From the NCBI GenBank assembly GCA_035294125.1, contig DATGLM010000069.1, forward strand, positions 1 through 64,000: a stretch of 64,000 bases of DNA, in the 5' to 3' direction. Positions 18,273 to 27,219 of this stretch are shown here, piece after piece (positions within the stretch are counted from its first letter, which is position 1; the number at the start of each line of letters is the position of its first letter). Position numbers and translations under genes: made by a program. The notes beneath the pieces were generated by a model. It saw nothing but the letters and a program-made list of their open reading frames with translations, had not been told where the DNA came from and searched no databases. This DNA comes from CADDYT01 sp035294125. GTDB lineage: Bacteria; Chloroflexota; Ktedonobacteria; Ktedonobacterales; Ktedonobacteraceae.

Positions 18273-19376
18273 AGTCTTTCCTTTCTTCGTCTTCTGACTC
18301 GCTTCCACGTCAGCACATGGAATCGGTTTCTTTCCACTCCTTCTCTTTCATGATTGATTGATAGCAATAGTTGTGAATTTCTCTACCCTTTCGCTATACT
18401 TTCCTCTGACACCGAAAAGTATCTGCCACTCAATCAATCAAGAAGCAAGAAGCCAGCAATGGTACAGTACCACATATTGTATTGTAGCTTATTGTGTGCT
18501 TATTTGTCAAGTGATTTACTGGGATAAAACTACGAAGATTCGCTCAAGATTTGAGAGATAGCCACAATTTTGATTGCCTTCCGAGACGAACAAATATTTC
18601 TTTTTTCGTCATAGTTTGAAATACATAAAATCCACGTATTTAATTGAAGAGTTTACTGAACTTCTTTCATTTTCATATACTTCAAGTGTCTCTTCTTGCT
18701 GCTTTTCCTTTGCAAGCGCTACTGCTAGCACATACAATCAGGTCTACAAACCCTTTTTGTCATAAAAACCAGGAACTGTCGATCAAAATACAAATGACTC
18801 TGAGCAATTTCCTCAACTTCCAGGCTCTTTAGCATCTTTCTCTTGAAAAAAGAGATCGTGATCTATAGAGGTATTTCCAGTATAAAAATGAAGCTATTTG
18901 CATCATAATGTTTTTAATGAATAAAATTTTCCTATTTACATATCGCACTCGTATTTCCATATGATCTCGGTATGACTTTAAAGTCATATCTGTGAGTATA
19001 ATCATAGCATAAAAAGCGTTGTTTGTGCAATGCGTAGTCATATTGTAATAGGAAATAAGCTACCTGGCATGATGTATGCTTGATATATGCTTGCCGGTAA
19101 AAAGACCCATAGAACAATTACTCCTTCTCCTTTCTAGCCAAAAAATCACCGTTGCTCTATGAGCATCCTCTCAAGGTCTCTACTGTGATAGAATCTGACT
19201 ATCCCTTTATACTGTGACCGTCTTCAGGAAAGCCGGGAACAAACAAAAGCTTAGCAGGCCACTAAAAAAGGCCGCTCAGCGTGACATGGCCGGATCAGAT
19301 TTTTCTTGTATAAAGAGGTCACAGAAACTGGGGTAAGAGTGTGCTTAATTGTATAGTATGAGTGAGGGAAAGCATC
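18273..19376. other. AT-rich intergenic region of about 1.1 kb
   Basis: No gene with supportable features was found. The stretch is clearly richer in A+T than its surroundings, especially 18560-19140. A dyad-like TGATTGATTG near 18347 is matched by AATCAATCAA near 18430, in the likely promoter zone of the XRE-TPR gene. Short open frames here (60-70 codons) lack ribosome-binding sites and resemble translated AT-rich noise. A regulatory RNA or a remnant of transferred DNA cannot be excluded. Confidence 0.55.
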
Positions 19377-20951
19377 ATGGAAACGACAATTAATCAGGTG
19401 TTCGCGCGCTCTGCTGACCGCTTTGCGAATCGTGTTGTGCTCATTGAGCCAGCCGAAAGTGAGAGCATGGCAACGGTGACTTTCAGAGAATTACAGGAGC
19501 AGGCGGATCGTTTCGCTGGCGCCCTCCAGCAACAGGGCTACCAGAAAGGTGATCGGGTGATGATCTGGTCTGCCAATCGTATTAACTGGATGGTCGCCTA
19601 TCTAGGTGCCCTGTTGCTGGGACTGGTGGTTGTCCCCCTGGATATCAATTCCCGCGCAGATTTCCTCGCCCGCATTGCTGAGACAACCGGGGCGAAGGCG
19701 CTGATCACCACTACCAGGCAGTACAGCAGTTTGAAACAGCCGCCGCTACCCCTCATCGACATCGAGGCCCTGCCAGAGGGAACGCTGGATACAACAGCGC
19801 TGCCGGAAGTTACCGGAGAAGATCTGGCCGAACTCGTCTTTACCTCTGGTACAACCGGCCAACCGAAAGGAGTCATGCTGACCCACAACAATATCGCCAG
19901 CAACGCGATCGCCGCCGTTTCCGTTGTGAATATCCTCGATACCGACCGCACACTCTCGATACTTCCCCTGAGTCATATGTTTGAAATGACCATCGAAGTC
20001 GCGGTGCTCTACATCGGGGCCAGCGTCGTCTACACAAAAACGTTGACCCCCGATACGCTGCTCCGGCTTCTCTCTACGCAGCGTGTCACCTGCATGGTAC
20101 TTGTCCCGCAGGCGCTGCAACTCTTCATGAATGGAATAGAAAGAACAGTAAGGCAGCAAAAACGGGAGCGGCAGTGGGAAATGCTGCATCGCATTGCTTC
20201 CAGGCTGCCTTTCCCTCTCAGGCGCTACCTCTTCGCCGCCGTGCATAAGCGCTTTGGCGGCCACTTCCGCTTCTTCGTCAGCGGTGGTGCCTATCTGCCG
20301 CCCCGGCTCGCCGCTCGCTGGGAAAACATGGGCTTTCGCGTCATGCAGGGCTACGGAGCTACAGAATGCTCGCCCGTTGTCTCCGTCACGCCTTACAACG
20401 ACCACAACTATACCTCGGTAGGCAAACCGCTGCCGGGCGTGCAGGTGCGCATTGCCGAAGACAAAGAAATCCTGGTGCATGGCCCAAACGTGGCAAAAGG
20501 CTACTGGAAGAACGAAGAGGCCACGATGGCCGCTTTCGAGCACGGCTGGTACCATACAGGAGACCTGGGTTATTTTGACGAAAAAGGTGATTTGTATTTA
20601 AAAGGGCGTAAAAAAAATCTCATTGTGCTTGCAAATGGCCTGAATGTCTATCCAGAAGACATTGAAAACGTGCTCAACGCGAATCCGCTTGTCAAGGAGT
20701 CCGTTGTCTTTGGCCTTGGCGAGCGCGATGAGGGGCCGCAGGTCCATGCCGTGCTGCTGACAGAGAAGCCGGAGATGGCAAAAGAGATTGTCAGGCAGGC
20801 CAATAAACAACTGGCCCCTCACCAGCAAATACGCAGCTTCTCCGTCTGGCCCGAAGACGAATTTCCGCGAACGCACACGCTCAAAGTCAAACGGCAGGAG
20901 GTGCTTGCCAAACTGCCCGAAGTGCGAAGGGATGCTCGACTGGAACGATGA
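19377..20951 (+). CDS. AMP-forming acyl-CoA synthetase/ligase
   Basis: 524 residues of the ANL superfamily. FTSGTTGQPKGVMLTHNN is the adenylation P-loop (about 156-173), GYGATECSP the acyl-binding block, and YHTGDLGYFDEKGDLYLKGR the hinge region; the C-terminal lysine region is FPRTHTLKVKR. Overall it resembles long-chain fatty acid-CoA ligases, activating carboxylic acids through acyl-AMP. ATG 19377 follows GAGGGAAAG; GTG 19362 is possible. Its last bases overlap the start of rsmI by 4 bp (ATGA), which indicates translational coupling. Confidence 0.9.
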   Translation: METTINQVFARSADRFANRVVLIEPAESESMATVTFRELQEQADRFAGALQQQGYQKGDRVMIWSANRINWMVAYLGALLLGLVVVPLDINSRADFLARIAETTGAKALITTTRQYSSLKQPPLPLIDIEALPEGTLDTTALPEVTGEDLAELVFTSGTTGQPKGVMLTHNNIASNAIAAVSVVNILDTDRTLSILPLSHMFEMTIEVAVLYIGASVVYTKTLTPDTLLRLLSTQRVTCMVLVPQALQLFMNGIERTVRQQKRERQWEMLHRIASRLPFPLRRYLFAAVHKRFGGHFRFFVSGGAYLPPRLAARWENMGFRVMQGYGATECSPVVSVTPYNDHNYTSVGKPLPGVQVRIAEDKEILVHGPNVAKGYWKNEEATMAAFEHGWYHTGDLGYFDEKGDLYLKGRKKNLIVLANGLNVYPEDIENVLNANPLVKESVVFGLGERDEGPQVHAVLLTEKPEMAKEIVRQANKQLAPHQQIRSFSVWPEDEFPRTHTLKVKRQEVLAKLPEVRRDARLER

Positions 20952-21688
20952 ATGAAGCACAGCAGAAACACGAACAGAAAGAGAGCGCATACGGAACACT
21001 CTACCTCGTCGCAACGCCCATAGGAAATCTGGGGGATATGACGCTGCGAGCCATTGAGACGCTGCGCAATGTCGATATCATTGCCAGCGAAGATACTCGC
21101 AAGACAGGGATGCTGCTCAAACACTTCGCTATCTCAAAGCCCCAGATATCGTTTCACGAGCACAACGAGCAGCGAGCAGGTGAACGTATCGAGGCACTCT
21201 TAAAAGAAGGAAAATCGGTCGCGGTGGTCAGCGACGCGGGCACACCGGGCATCTCCGACCCCGGCTTCACCCTCGTCCGGCGCGCCATTGGGGAACACCT
21301 GCCTGTGACGATGATTCCGGGACCAACGGCCTTTGTCATGGCGCTGGTCCTCTCCGGCCTGCCTCTCCACAGCTTCACCTTCAGAGGCTTCCCACCACGC
21401 AAGCCCGTCGGCAGGCACAAATTTTTCGAGGTCGATAAAGAATCACCGCACACCCTGGTTTACTACGAAAGTCCTTACCGCCTGGAAGCCTTCCTCAAAG
21501 ACGCCCTTGAAGTCTTCGGCGACCGTGAAGCCGCCATCGCCAACGATCTGACCAAAAAATTCGAATCCGTCCAGCGCGGCAAACTCTCCTCCTTGCTCGC
21601 ATCCACAACCCATTCAGCAGCAAAGGGAGAATATATCGTCGTTATAGCAGGAACAGGCAAACAATCTAGCATAGAGGGTGATGAATAA
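20948..21688 (+). CDS. rsmI: 16S rRNA (cytidine1402-2'-O)-methyltransferase RsmI
   Basis: It uses S-adenosylmethionine to methylate the 2'-OH of C1402 in the ribosomal decoding centre. The tetrapyrrole-methylase fold is shown by LYLVATPIGNLGDMTLRAIE, ASEDTRKTGMLLKH, VVSDAGTPGISDPG and MIPGPTAFVMALVLSGLP. 246 residues is shorter than E. coli RsmI (286), mostly at the C-terminus. It overlaps the ligase gene by 4 bp. Its final codons lie inside the inverted repeat 21663-21733. Confidence 0.94.
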   Translation: MNEAQQKHEQKESAYGTLYLVATPIGNLGDMTLRAIETLRNVDIIASEDTRKTGMLLKHFAISKPQISFHEHNEQRAGERIEALLKEGKSVAVVSDAGTPGISDPGFTLVRRAIGEHLPVTMIPGPTAFVMALVLSGLPLHSFTFRGFPPRKPVGRHKFFEVDKESPHTLVYYESPYRLEAFLKDALEVFGDREAAIANDLTKKFESVQRGKLSSLLASTTHSAAKGEYIVVIAGTGKQSSIEGDE

Positions 21689-21733
21689 GCGCTGACTGAG
21701 CCAGCGCTTATTCATCACCCTCTATGCTAGATT
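21663..21733. repeat. Perfect inverted repeat (32-bp arms) joining the ends of rsmI and mdh
   Basis: 21663-21694 is exactly complementary to 21702-21733, with a 7-nt loop ACTGAGC. The left arm encodes the last residues and stop of rsmI; the right arm covers the last codons and stop of mdh on the other strand. It probably acts as a shared bidirectional terminator, though without clear T tracts. Confidence 0.9.
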
Positions 21734-22659
21734 TCCATGACCTTGATCAGTTCTTGAACGGCGTCGGCTGAGCGCTGGAGCTGGGCGCGCTCGTTCTCAT
21801 CGAGGTCGATCTGGATGATCTGTTCGACGCCGCCCGCGCCGAGCTTGACGGGAACGCCGACGAAGAGGCCGTTGATGCCATATTCGCCTTCCAGGTAGAC
21901 AGAGCAAGGCAAAATCATCTTCTTATCAAGAAGAATGGCTTCGACCATTTGCAGGACTGAAGCGGAGGGCGCGAAGTAGGCGCTGCCAGTGCCGAGCAAT
22001 TTGACGATCTCGGCACCGCCGTCCCGCGTGCGCTGCACAATCTCCTCGATACGCTGCGGCGGGAGAAGCTGCGAAAGGGGAACACCGGCAACGGTAGACA
22101 TACGAGTCAGCGGCACCATCGTATCGCCATGACCTCCGAGGACGTAGGCCTGCACGTCGCGTACGGAGACGTTGAGTTCCTGCGCGACAAAGGTGCGGAA
22201 GCGCGCGGTATCCAGCACTCCGGACTCGCCCACGATACGGTTGCGCGGGAAGCCGCTGATCTTGTAGGCCAGTTGCGCCATAGCATCCAGCGGATTCGTG
22301 ACCATAATGATAATGCAGTTGGGCGAGTAGCGCACCACCTGCTCCGTCACCTGCGTAATCACCTCTTGATTTTTCTTCACCAGGTCGTCGCGGCTCATTC
22401 CAGGCTTGCGTGGGAAGCCGGAGGTAATGACGACAATATCGGAATTGGCGGTATCGCCATAATCGTTGGTGCCGATCACCTTTGAATCGTAGCCCAGGAT
22501 GGGGCCAGCTTCCAGCATATCCAGCGCCTTGCCCTGCGGCATATTGGGAATGATATCGAACATGACGATATCAGCGTAGTCGCGTTCAACGAGACGTTGG
22601 GCCAATGTGCTGCCCACAAAACCCGCCCCGATCACACTTATCTTTGTTCTTCTTGCCAT
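21727..22659 (-). CDS. mdh: Malate dehydrogenase (NAD-dependent, LDH-like type)
   Basis: It interconverts malate and oxaloacetate in the TCA cycle. 310 residues. The Rossmann glycine motif GAGFVGS is at 12-18, followed by the acidic residue of MFDIIP for NAD; NPLDAMAQLAYKISG, the catalytic GGHGDTMVPL and the substrate-binding arginine in GFPRKPGMSRDDL are present. The loop Arg-Lys pattern favours malate over lactate dehydrogenase. AAAGGATAG lies upstream of ATG 22659. Its terminal codons are inside the long inverted repeat shared with rsmI. Confidence 0.93.
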   Translation of the reverse strand: MARRTKISVIGAGFVGSTLAQRLVERDYADIVMFDIIPNMPQGKALDMLEAGPILGYDSKVIGTNDYGDTANSDIVVITSGFPRKPGMSRDDLVKKNQEVITQVTEQVVRYSPNCIIIMVTNPLDAMAQLAYKISGFPRNRIVGESGVLDTARFRTFVAQELNVSVRDVQAYVLGGHGDTMVPLTRMSTVAGVPLSQLLPPQRIEEIVQRTRDGGAEIVKLLGTGSAYFAPSASVLQMVEAILLDKKMILPCSVYLEGEYGINGLFVGVPVKLGAGGVEQIIQIDLDENERAQLQRSADAVQELIKVMEI

Positions 22660-22990
22660 ATCCTTACTATCCTTTCATCGTTGAGAAAATAGGGGTCTAC
22701 TCTATTGTATGCCGAAGAGCGCAAAATTGCCAATACAGCCATCTTGCATAACAGCCAACCGATATGTTAAACTCTTACATACAGATAGCAGTTGCTTTTC
22801 GGATTGTTCGAGGCAAATTACTACGAAAATCTGAGTCATCTGGCATAAAATGCTTCGATTTTCGTACAACTAAAGCTGTTATCTCCCCTCTTTCTTCTCG
22901 TGCTCATTCTATCTGCAATTGCATCGATAGGAGGAGCGCAGTCGTTCTTGTTCCTGTCGTTGCTGTTATTAGCAAAAGGAGGAGTTCCAG
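22660..22990. other. Divergent intergenic region
   Basis: 331 bp between mdh (-) and the permease gene (+). It must hold both promoters; no clear consensus pair was found. AAAGGAGGAG at 22976-22985 is the ribosome-binding site of the permease gene. No riboswitch-like fold was recognised by eye. Confidence 0.45.
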
Positions 22991-24577
22991 ATGGCGGATT
23001 CCAAATTGACCCAGGAGCAACGGGACGAGGCATTACTGCAAAAGTTTGGTTACAGGCAGGAACTCCAGCGCACGCTGGGCTTCCTCTCTAACTTTGCGGT
23101 AGCTTTTTCCTACATCTCCGTCTCGACCGGTACGTTCTCGCTCTTCTACCTCGGCCTGGCAGCAGGAGGCCCGGCACTGTTCTGGACATGGCCTATCGTG
23201 GCTATCGGCCAGTTCATAGTAGGGTTGAATTTCGCCGAGCTGGCTTCGCACTTCCCCATTGCAGGCTCCATCTACCAGTGGAGCAAGCGCCTTTCCGGCC
23301 ATTCGCTCGGCTGGTTTACCGGTTGGTTTTATTTCTTTGCCGGTATCCTGACCATCACTGCCGTTGCCTACACCATCCCCATTCCCTTGCTCGCCATCTT
23401 CCCTGGCATTCCGGCGACGATCCTGGGCATGCCCAGCGCGGTCTTCATCGCCCTGCTCTCCATTGTCATCGGCACGATTATCAACGTGGCGGGCGTGCGC
23501 CTGCTCTCGATCATCAACAACATAGGAGTCGCGGCGGAGATCATCGGTATGATCGGTTTCGCACTGATCCTGTTGATCTTCCATCACAACCAGTCGTTCG
23601 GCTTCCTCGCCCAGGGGCCGGTCAACTCGCTGCAGACGGCGGCGCAGCCCTGGACGCCCGGCTTTGGCACCAGTTACTTCGGCGCCTTCCTGGCCGCGAT
23701 GTTCATGTCCCTCTTCGTCATCTACGGCTTCGACACTGCCGGGACGCTGGGCGAGGAGACACGAGATCCGCAGCGCAATGCGCCACGCGGCGTGCTCTGG
23801 GCGCTCGGTCTCTCCTTCCTGGCCGGTTTTCTCTTCCTGGGTGGCACCCTGCTCTCCATTAAGAACCCGGCAGCTATTGAAGGTATCGCGCAGGGAGCAA
23901 ACGGCGCCAATCCCTTGCAGGCTCTGCCGACCATCATCCAGGATGCGCTGGGACCGTTCTGGGGCAATGTCTACCTCTTCGTGGTGCTCGTGGCCGTTTG
24001 TGTCTGCACCCTGGCTATCCAGTCGGCTACCATTCGTCTGATGTTCTCGATGGGCCGCGATGGTCGCCTGCCCTTCGGCAGAGTCTGGGGCAGTGTGAAC
24101 AGCACCTTCCGCACCCCGATGTGGGCCGGTATTGCCGTTGCCATCCTCTCCGCGCTGCCCTTCCTGGTCAGCACCGCTATCGGCGTTATCGTCACCGGCG
24201 CGACAGGCATGATCTACCTGTCGTACTTCCTGAACAACATCGCCTCGCTGAACGCCCGGCTCAAGGGCTGGCCGCGTATCAAAGCGCCCTTCAGCCTCGG
24301 CAACTGGGGCATCGTCGTCAACGTCCTGGCCCTGATCTACGGCGGTTTGATGATTATCAACTTCCTGTGGTTTGGTGGCCTGCGCAACGTTTACACCAAC
24401 CCGGTGCTGGGCGCGGCCTTCCCAGCCTGGGCCAACATTCCCATCCTGGGCGGCTTCCCCATCTTCGAGTTCTCGCTCCTCGTCTTCTTCCTCATCGGAG
24501 CCATCTACTGGTTCGGCTTCAAACGAAGAACGATCATTGACAGCGGAGAACAGGCAGCGGAAGCGCTGGCGGAGTAA
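22991..24577 (+). CDS. APC-superfamily amino-acid permease
   Basis: 528 residues with about 12 membrane segments. The N-terminal part (LGFLSNFAVAFSYISVSTGT, GFAELASHFPIAGSIYQWSKR-like block) is typical of the APC/amino-acid-GABA permease group, and YGFDTAGTLGEETRDPQRNAP is the conserved TM6 to loop region. Substrate is probably an amino acid or amine; no neighbour narrows it. The ribosome-binding site is very strong (AAAGGAGGAG). A long open frame on the opposite strand is the complement of this membrane-protein gene and is not a gene. Confidence 0.92.
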   Translation: MADSKLTQEQRDEALLQKFGYRQELQRTLGFLSNFAVAFSYISVSTGTFSLFYLGLAAGGPALFWTWPIVAIGQFIVGLNFAELASHFPIAGSIYQWSKRLSGHSLGWFTGWFYFFAGILTITAVAYTIPIPLLAIFPGIPATILGMPSAVFIALLSIVIGTIINVAGVRLLSIINNIGVAAEIIGMIGFALILLIFHHNQSFGFLAQGPVNSLQTAAQPWTPGFGTSYFGAFLAAMFMSLFVIYGFDTAGTLGEETRDPQRNAPRGVLWALGLSFLAGFLFLGGTLLSIKNPAAIEGIAQGANGANPLQALPTIIQDALGPFWGNVYLFVVLVAVCVCTLAIQSATIRLMFSMGRDGRLPFGRVWGSVNSTFRTPMWAGIAVAILSALPFLVSTAIGVIVTGATGMIYLSYFLNNIASLNARLKGWPRIKAPFSLGNWGIVVNVLALIYGGLMIINFLWFGGLRNVYTNPVLGAAFPAWANIPILGGFPIFEFSLLVFFLIGAIYWFGFKRRTIIDSGEQAAEALAE

Positions 24578-24586
24578 ACTGCCCAT

Positions 24587-24666
24587 ATGGCAAGATACTT
24601 CTCCCGGCAACAAAACGCGGGTCCGATGCGTAATTCTGAGAGAAGTATCTTGCCATGAAAAACGAA
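24587..24666. repeat. Inverted repeat with 17-bp perfect arms after the permease gene
   Basis: 24587-24603 is the exact complement of 24650-24666, with 46 bp between. It starts 9 bp after the permease stop, and the MITE-like copy B begins 6 bp later. It may be a terminator or the ends of another small element. Confidence 0.7.
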
Positions 24667-24672
24667 TCCAAC

Positions 24673-24762
24673 CATGTGATTCTGAGCGACAGCGAAGAAT
24701 CTCTCGCAGCCTCCTTGATCGGTTGGTCGCCGAGATTCTTCGCTGTCACTCAGAATGATATG
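24673..24762. repeat. MITE-like repeat, copy B
   Basis: About 90 bp, bounded by CATGTGATTCTGAG and its inverse CTCAGAATGATATG. Internally GCGAAGAATCT and AGATTCTTCGCTG pair. It resembles copies at 37051 and 48772 in the ends but not in the loop. Its right end contributes an in-frame ATG (24760) to the following membrane-protein reading frame. Confidence 0.8.
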
Positions 24763-24810
24763 CGGGAGAGGCTTCTGCAAAAGGATATAGAGTTACTAGA
24801 GAGTCGAAAT

Positions 24811-25353
24811 ATGCTGACAGCCGTTTTTCTTGTCGATGGCCTGCTGATCTTCAGCCTGCTCTGGGTTGTTGTTCGTTTCCTGCATAAATACCGGGAGTAC
24901 ATTACTTCCACGATTGCTACACAGGGCTTGAGCAAGTTTGTCTGGCTGCTTATGGCCGCGCCGCCGCCAGCCATCGTTATTATCGCCATTGTTGTTGCAC
25001 TCTTCATGCGCAACGAGCTTTTCCTGAACTTTGCCCACGCCTCCTTCCTCCTCGGCATGTGGATAGCTACCATAACCCTGGGCGTCACCTTCCTCATCGT
25101 CATGCGTATCCGCAGCCCTTATCTCTTCATCGCCTTCCTCGGCATCCTCGCCGCTATGCTGCCTGTCCTTTTTTTCACCTCTACCATCAGCTTCCAGAGC
25201 GCCTTTGCTCCCACAGGCACAACCGGCTATCTCCTCCTCTTACTCGAAGGGCTGGCGATCATCGCCTTTTGCTACCCCATGCTCCTGCGCCTGTATCACA
25301 TATTCAAAACCACTCCCATCCCCTCGACTCGTCGTGTACGCCGCCGGAAATAA
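24811..25353 (+). CDS. Hypothetical integral membrane protein
   Basis: About 180 residues from ATG 24811, with five to six hydrophobic segments (for example VFLVDGLLIFSLLWVVVRFL, IVIIAIVVALF, FLGILAAMLPVLFF) and a basic C-terminus (RRVRRRK). No family was recognised. The open frame runs back to 24655, but those 52 codons translate the MITE-like repeat, so they are unlikely to be native coding sequence. ATG 24760 is an intermediate option. The ribosome-binding site is weak. A terminator follows at 25381-25400. Confidence 0.6.
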   Translation: MLTAVFLVDGLLIFSLLWVVVRFLHKYREYITSTIATQGLSKFVWLLMAAPPPAIVIIAIVVALFMRNELFLNFAHASFLLGMWIATITLGVTFLIVMRIRSPYLFIAFLGILAAMLPVLFFTSTISFQSAFAPTGTTGYLLLLLEGLAIIAFCYPMLLRLYHIFKTTPIPSTRRVRRRK

Positions 25354-25380
25354 GAGCTTTACGCCTGCAAGCAAATTTGT

Positions 25381-25400
25381 AAAAAGCCCCAGGGCTTTTT
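25381..25400. terminator. Intrinsic terminator
   Basis: AAAAAGCC-CCAG-GGCTTTTT forms a perfect 8-bp stem with A and T tracts on both sides, usable in either direction. It follows the membrane protein gene. A 13-bp inverted copy of its right half (GGGCTTTTTGGTT, 25392-25404) occurs as AACCAAAAAGCCC at 25472-25484. Confidence 0.8.
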
Positions 25401-25493
25401 GGTTGACCCGTAGAACTGCTCGCGGGGCTGCGCCCCGCTCGCTGAACGAGCCTCACGTATTAAGAAGAGGAAACCAAAAAGCCCAAAAACCGC

Positions 25494-25522
25494 TTGACAT
25501 CTTGCCACAGGTACGGTAATAT
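25494..25522 (+). promoter_or_regulatory. Consensus housekeeping promoter of the tRNA-Gln gene
   Basis: TTGACA at 25494-25499 and TAATAT at 25517-25522 with 17-bp spacing. It lies 42 bp upstream of the tRNA gene and is the best promoter match in the window. Confidence 0.85.
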
Positions 25523-25564
25523 ACATTGCGCGGAGAGAAATTTCCGACAGATCAGAGCAGACGA

Positions 25565-25638
25565 TGGGGTGTCGTTCAATGGTAGGACTGCCGACTCTGG
25601 ATCGGCCAATTGGGGTTCGAATCCCTGCACCCCAGCCA
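25565..25638 (+). tRNA. tRNA-Gln (anticodon CTG), CCA encoded
   Basis: The acceptor arms TGGGGTG and CACCCCA pair over 7 bp, the D stem is GTTC/GGAC, and the anticodon stem GCCGA/TCGGC encloses CTCTGGA, giving anticodon CTG, which reads CAG (Gln). The T loop TTCGAAT is canonical. The discriminator G and encoded CCA (25636-25638) complete the 3' end. A promoter and a terminator flank it, so it is a single-gene unit. Confidence 0.95.
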
Positions 25639-25641
25639 GCG

Positions 25642-25667
25642 GAGAGGTCAATTTGACCTCTCTTTTT
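25642..25667 (+). terminator. Intrinsic terminator of tRNA-Gln
   Basis: GAGAGGTCAA and TTGACCTCTC form a near-complete palindrome followed by TTTTTG, directly after the tRNA 3' end. Confidence 0.88.
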
Positions 25668-25941
25668 GCTGCCTGCTTTCAAGGGCATCGATACACCTCC
25701 AGCCTGTCCACGCCAGTTCCCCGCGCCTCTTCTCTACCGCCACAATCGCCTTTTCTGGCTTGAGCGTGGAAAGGTGCAATGGCAGTCGGGGGCAGGCCCC
25801 ATATTCTGCGACGTATGAGCGATTCCGCTCAAACTCATGAACCGATTTGTCCGTATCATACGTTATACGCTATAATGACAGGGCAATTGTTCGTTTAATG
25901 GTTACATAACTGGTGAGAAGTAGAGCAGGAAGCAAAAAGAG
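25668..25941. other. Intergenic region between tRNA-Gln and the AI-2E family gene
   Basis: 274 bp without a gene. It presumably holds the promoter of the downstream exporter gene; GATACGTATGATACG-like sequence lies near 25855. No integrated element is seen at the tRNA 3' end. Confidence 0.4.
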
Positions 25942-27132
25942 ATGAGTTTAAAACCACGACCGTTTAGCAAATTACGGGTCGATACAGATACAGCGACAGA
26001 ATCAACGTGGGCGCGGCGGCGTGATATCCCCATCGCCATTCTCGCCTGGATCGTCCTGATCGCGGTTATCCTGTGGATGCTCGGCCACGTGTTCAATACC
26101 GTGCTGATCTTCATTATCGCGTCCCTGCTGGCCTACGCGCTCTACCCGGCGGTGAAGCTGCTGGGGCGATGGATGCCGCGCTTCTTTGCGATTCTCATCG
26201 TCTATATCGTCGTGCTCACAGCGCTGGTTGTGGTTATCTACTTTCTTGTCAACACGACGGTCAGCCAGGTGAGTGCGCTGATCGTGAATGTGAGAGCATT
26301 GTTGACGCCCGCGCCGCATGAGCAGGTTTCGCCACTGGTCAAGACCCTGGAGCGCTTCGGCATCACACAGGCACAAATTACAGCGGCCGGCAACCAGATC
26401 ATCGCCCAGGCGGAGGGGCTGACCACCAGCGTAGTCCCCTTGCTCACCGGCATCTTTAACTTTATCCTGGACACCTTCGTAGTCGCGGTGCTCAGCATCT
26501 ACCTGCTGGTAGACGGGTCACGCGTCACCAGCTGGCTGCGGAACAACCTGCCAGCTTCACAGGAAGGCCGTATGCGCTTTTTCCTGAACACCCTCCAGCG
26601 CGTTGTTGGTGGCTACATTCGCGGCCAGTTGACGCTCTCCGCGTTGATCGGGGTGCTGGTTGGCATCGACATGACGATCTTCCATGTTCCCTATGCCGTG
26701 CTGCTCGGCGTGCTGGCCTTTGTGCTGGAGTTTATCCCCGTCCTGGGCACGCTGACTTCCGGCGCCATCTGCGTGCTGGTCGCGCTCAGCCAGGGCTGGC
26801 TCATCGCCTTGCTCGTCCTTGCTTCCTTCATCGTAATCCACATTCTTGAGGGAGACGTGATTGGGCCGCGCATCGTAGGCCAGGCCATCGGCCTTCACCC
26901 CGCCGTTTCTCTGATCGCCTTGATTGCCGGAGCCGAGCTGTTCGGCATTGTTGGCGCGCTCTTTGCCTCGCCGGTGGCGGGCGTCATCCAGGCTCTGCTC
27001 ATCGCCATCTGGTCAGAGTGGCGCGCCGCCCACCCGGAGGAGTTCGCGGAAGACAAAGAAAAGGTGGCGCAGGCAATAGACAAAAACCTGCCAGATCACC
27101 CGGTTGAGCCGCCGGAAAAGCTGCTCTCTTAA
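25942..27132 (+). CDS. AI-2E family transporter (PerM/TqsA type)
   Basis: 396 residues with about eight membrane segments. The C-terminal half carries the family's conserved block GYIRGQLTLSALIGVLVGI, LEFIPVLGTLTSG and GPRIVGQAIGLHP. Members export small molecules (autoinducer-2, or ions such as Na+/H+ exchange); substrate is not predictable. The N-terminus is cytosolic and the C-terminal tail is charged (EEFAEDKEKVAQ). AGGAAG lies upstream of ATG 25942. It is a stand-alone gene. Confidence 0.9.
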   Translation: MSLKPRPFSKLRVDTDTATESTWARRRDIPIAILAWIVLIAVILWMLGHVFNTVLIFIIASLLAYALYPAVKLLGRWMPRFFAILIVYIVVLTALVVVIYFLVNTTVSQVSALIVNVRALLTPAPHEQVSPLVKTLERFGITQAQITAAGNQIIAQAEGLTTSVVPLLTGIFNFILDTFVVAVLSIYLLVDGSRVTSWLRNNLPASQEGRMRFFLNTLQRVVGGYIRGQLTLSALIGVLVGIDMTIFHVPYAVLLGVLAFVLEFIPVLGTLTSGAICVLVALSQGWLIALLVLASFIVIHILEGDVIGPRIVGQAIGLHPAVSLIALIAGAELFGIVGALFASPVAGVIQALLIAIWSEWRAAHPEEFAEDKEKVAQAIDKNLPDHPVEPPEKLLS

Positions 27133-27219
27133 TCTGCATCCCCAACCCTGCCAGTCGCTCATGCGTATATACGTTGTCAACATCTTCATCTATTATTGTT
27201 AACAGGTTATTAAAAAAGC

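Noticed and set aside
23033..24613. 526-codon open frame opposite the amino-acid permease
   Set aside because: It is the exact antisense of a clear 12-segment permease; its extreme Asp/Glu/Arg/Gln/His composition is what the complement of a hydrophobic GC-rich gene yields.
24655..24810. N-terminal extension of the membrane protein at 24811
   Set aside because: It translates the MITE-like element; the hydrophobic protein starts only after it.
25565..25667. tRNA gene as an integration (att) site
   Set aside because: No integrase, no direct repeat of the tRNA 3' end and no foreign segment next to it.
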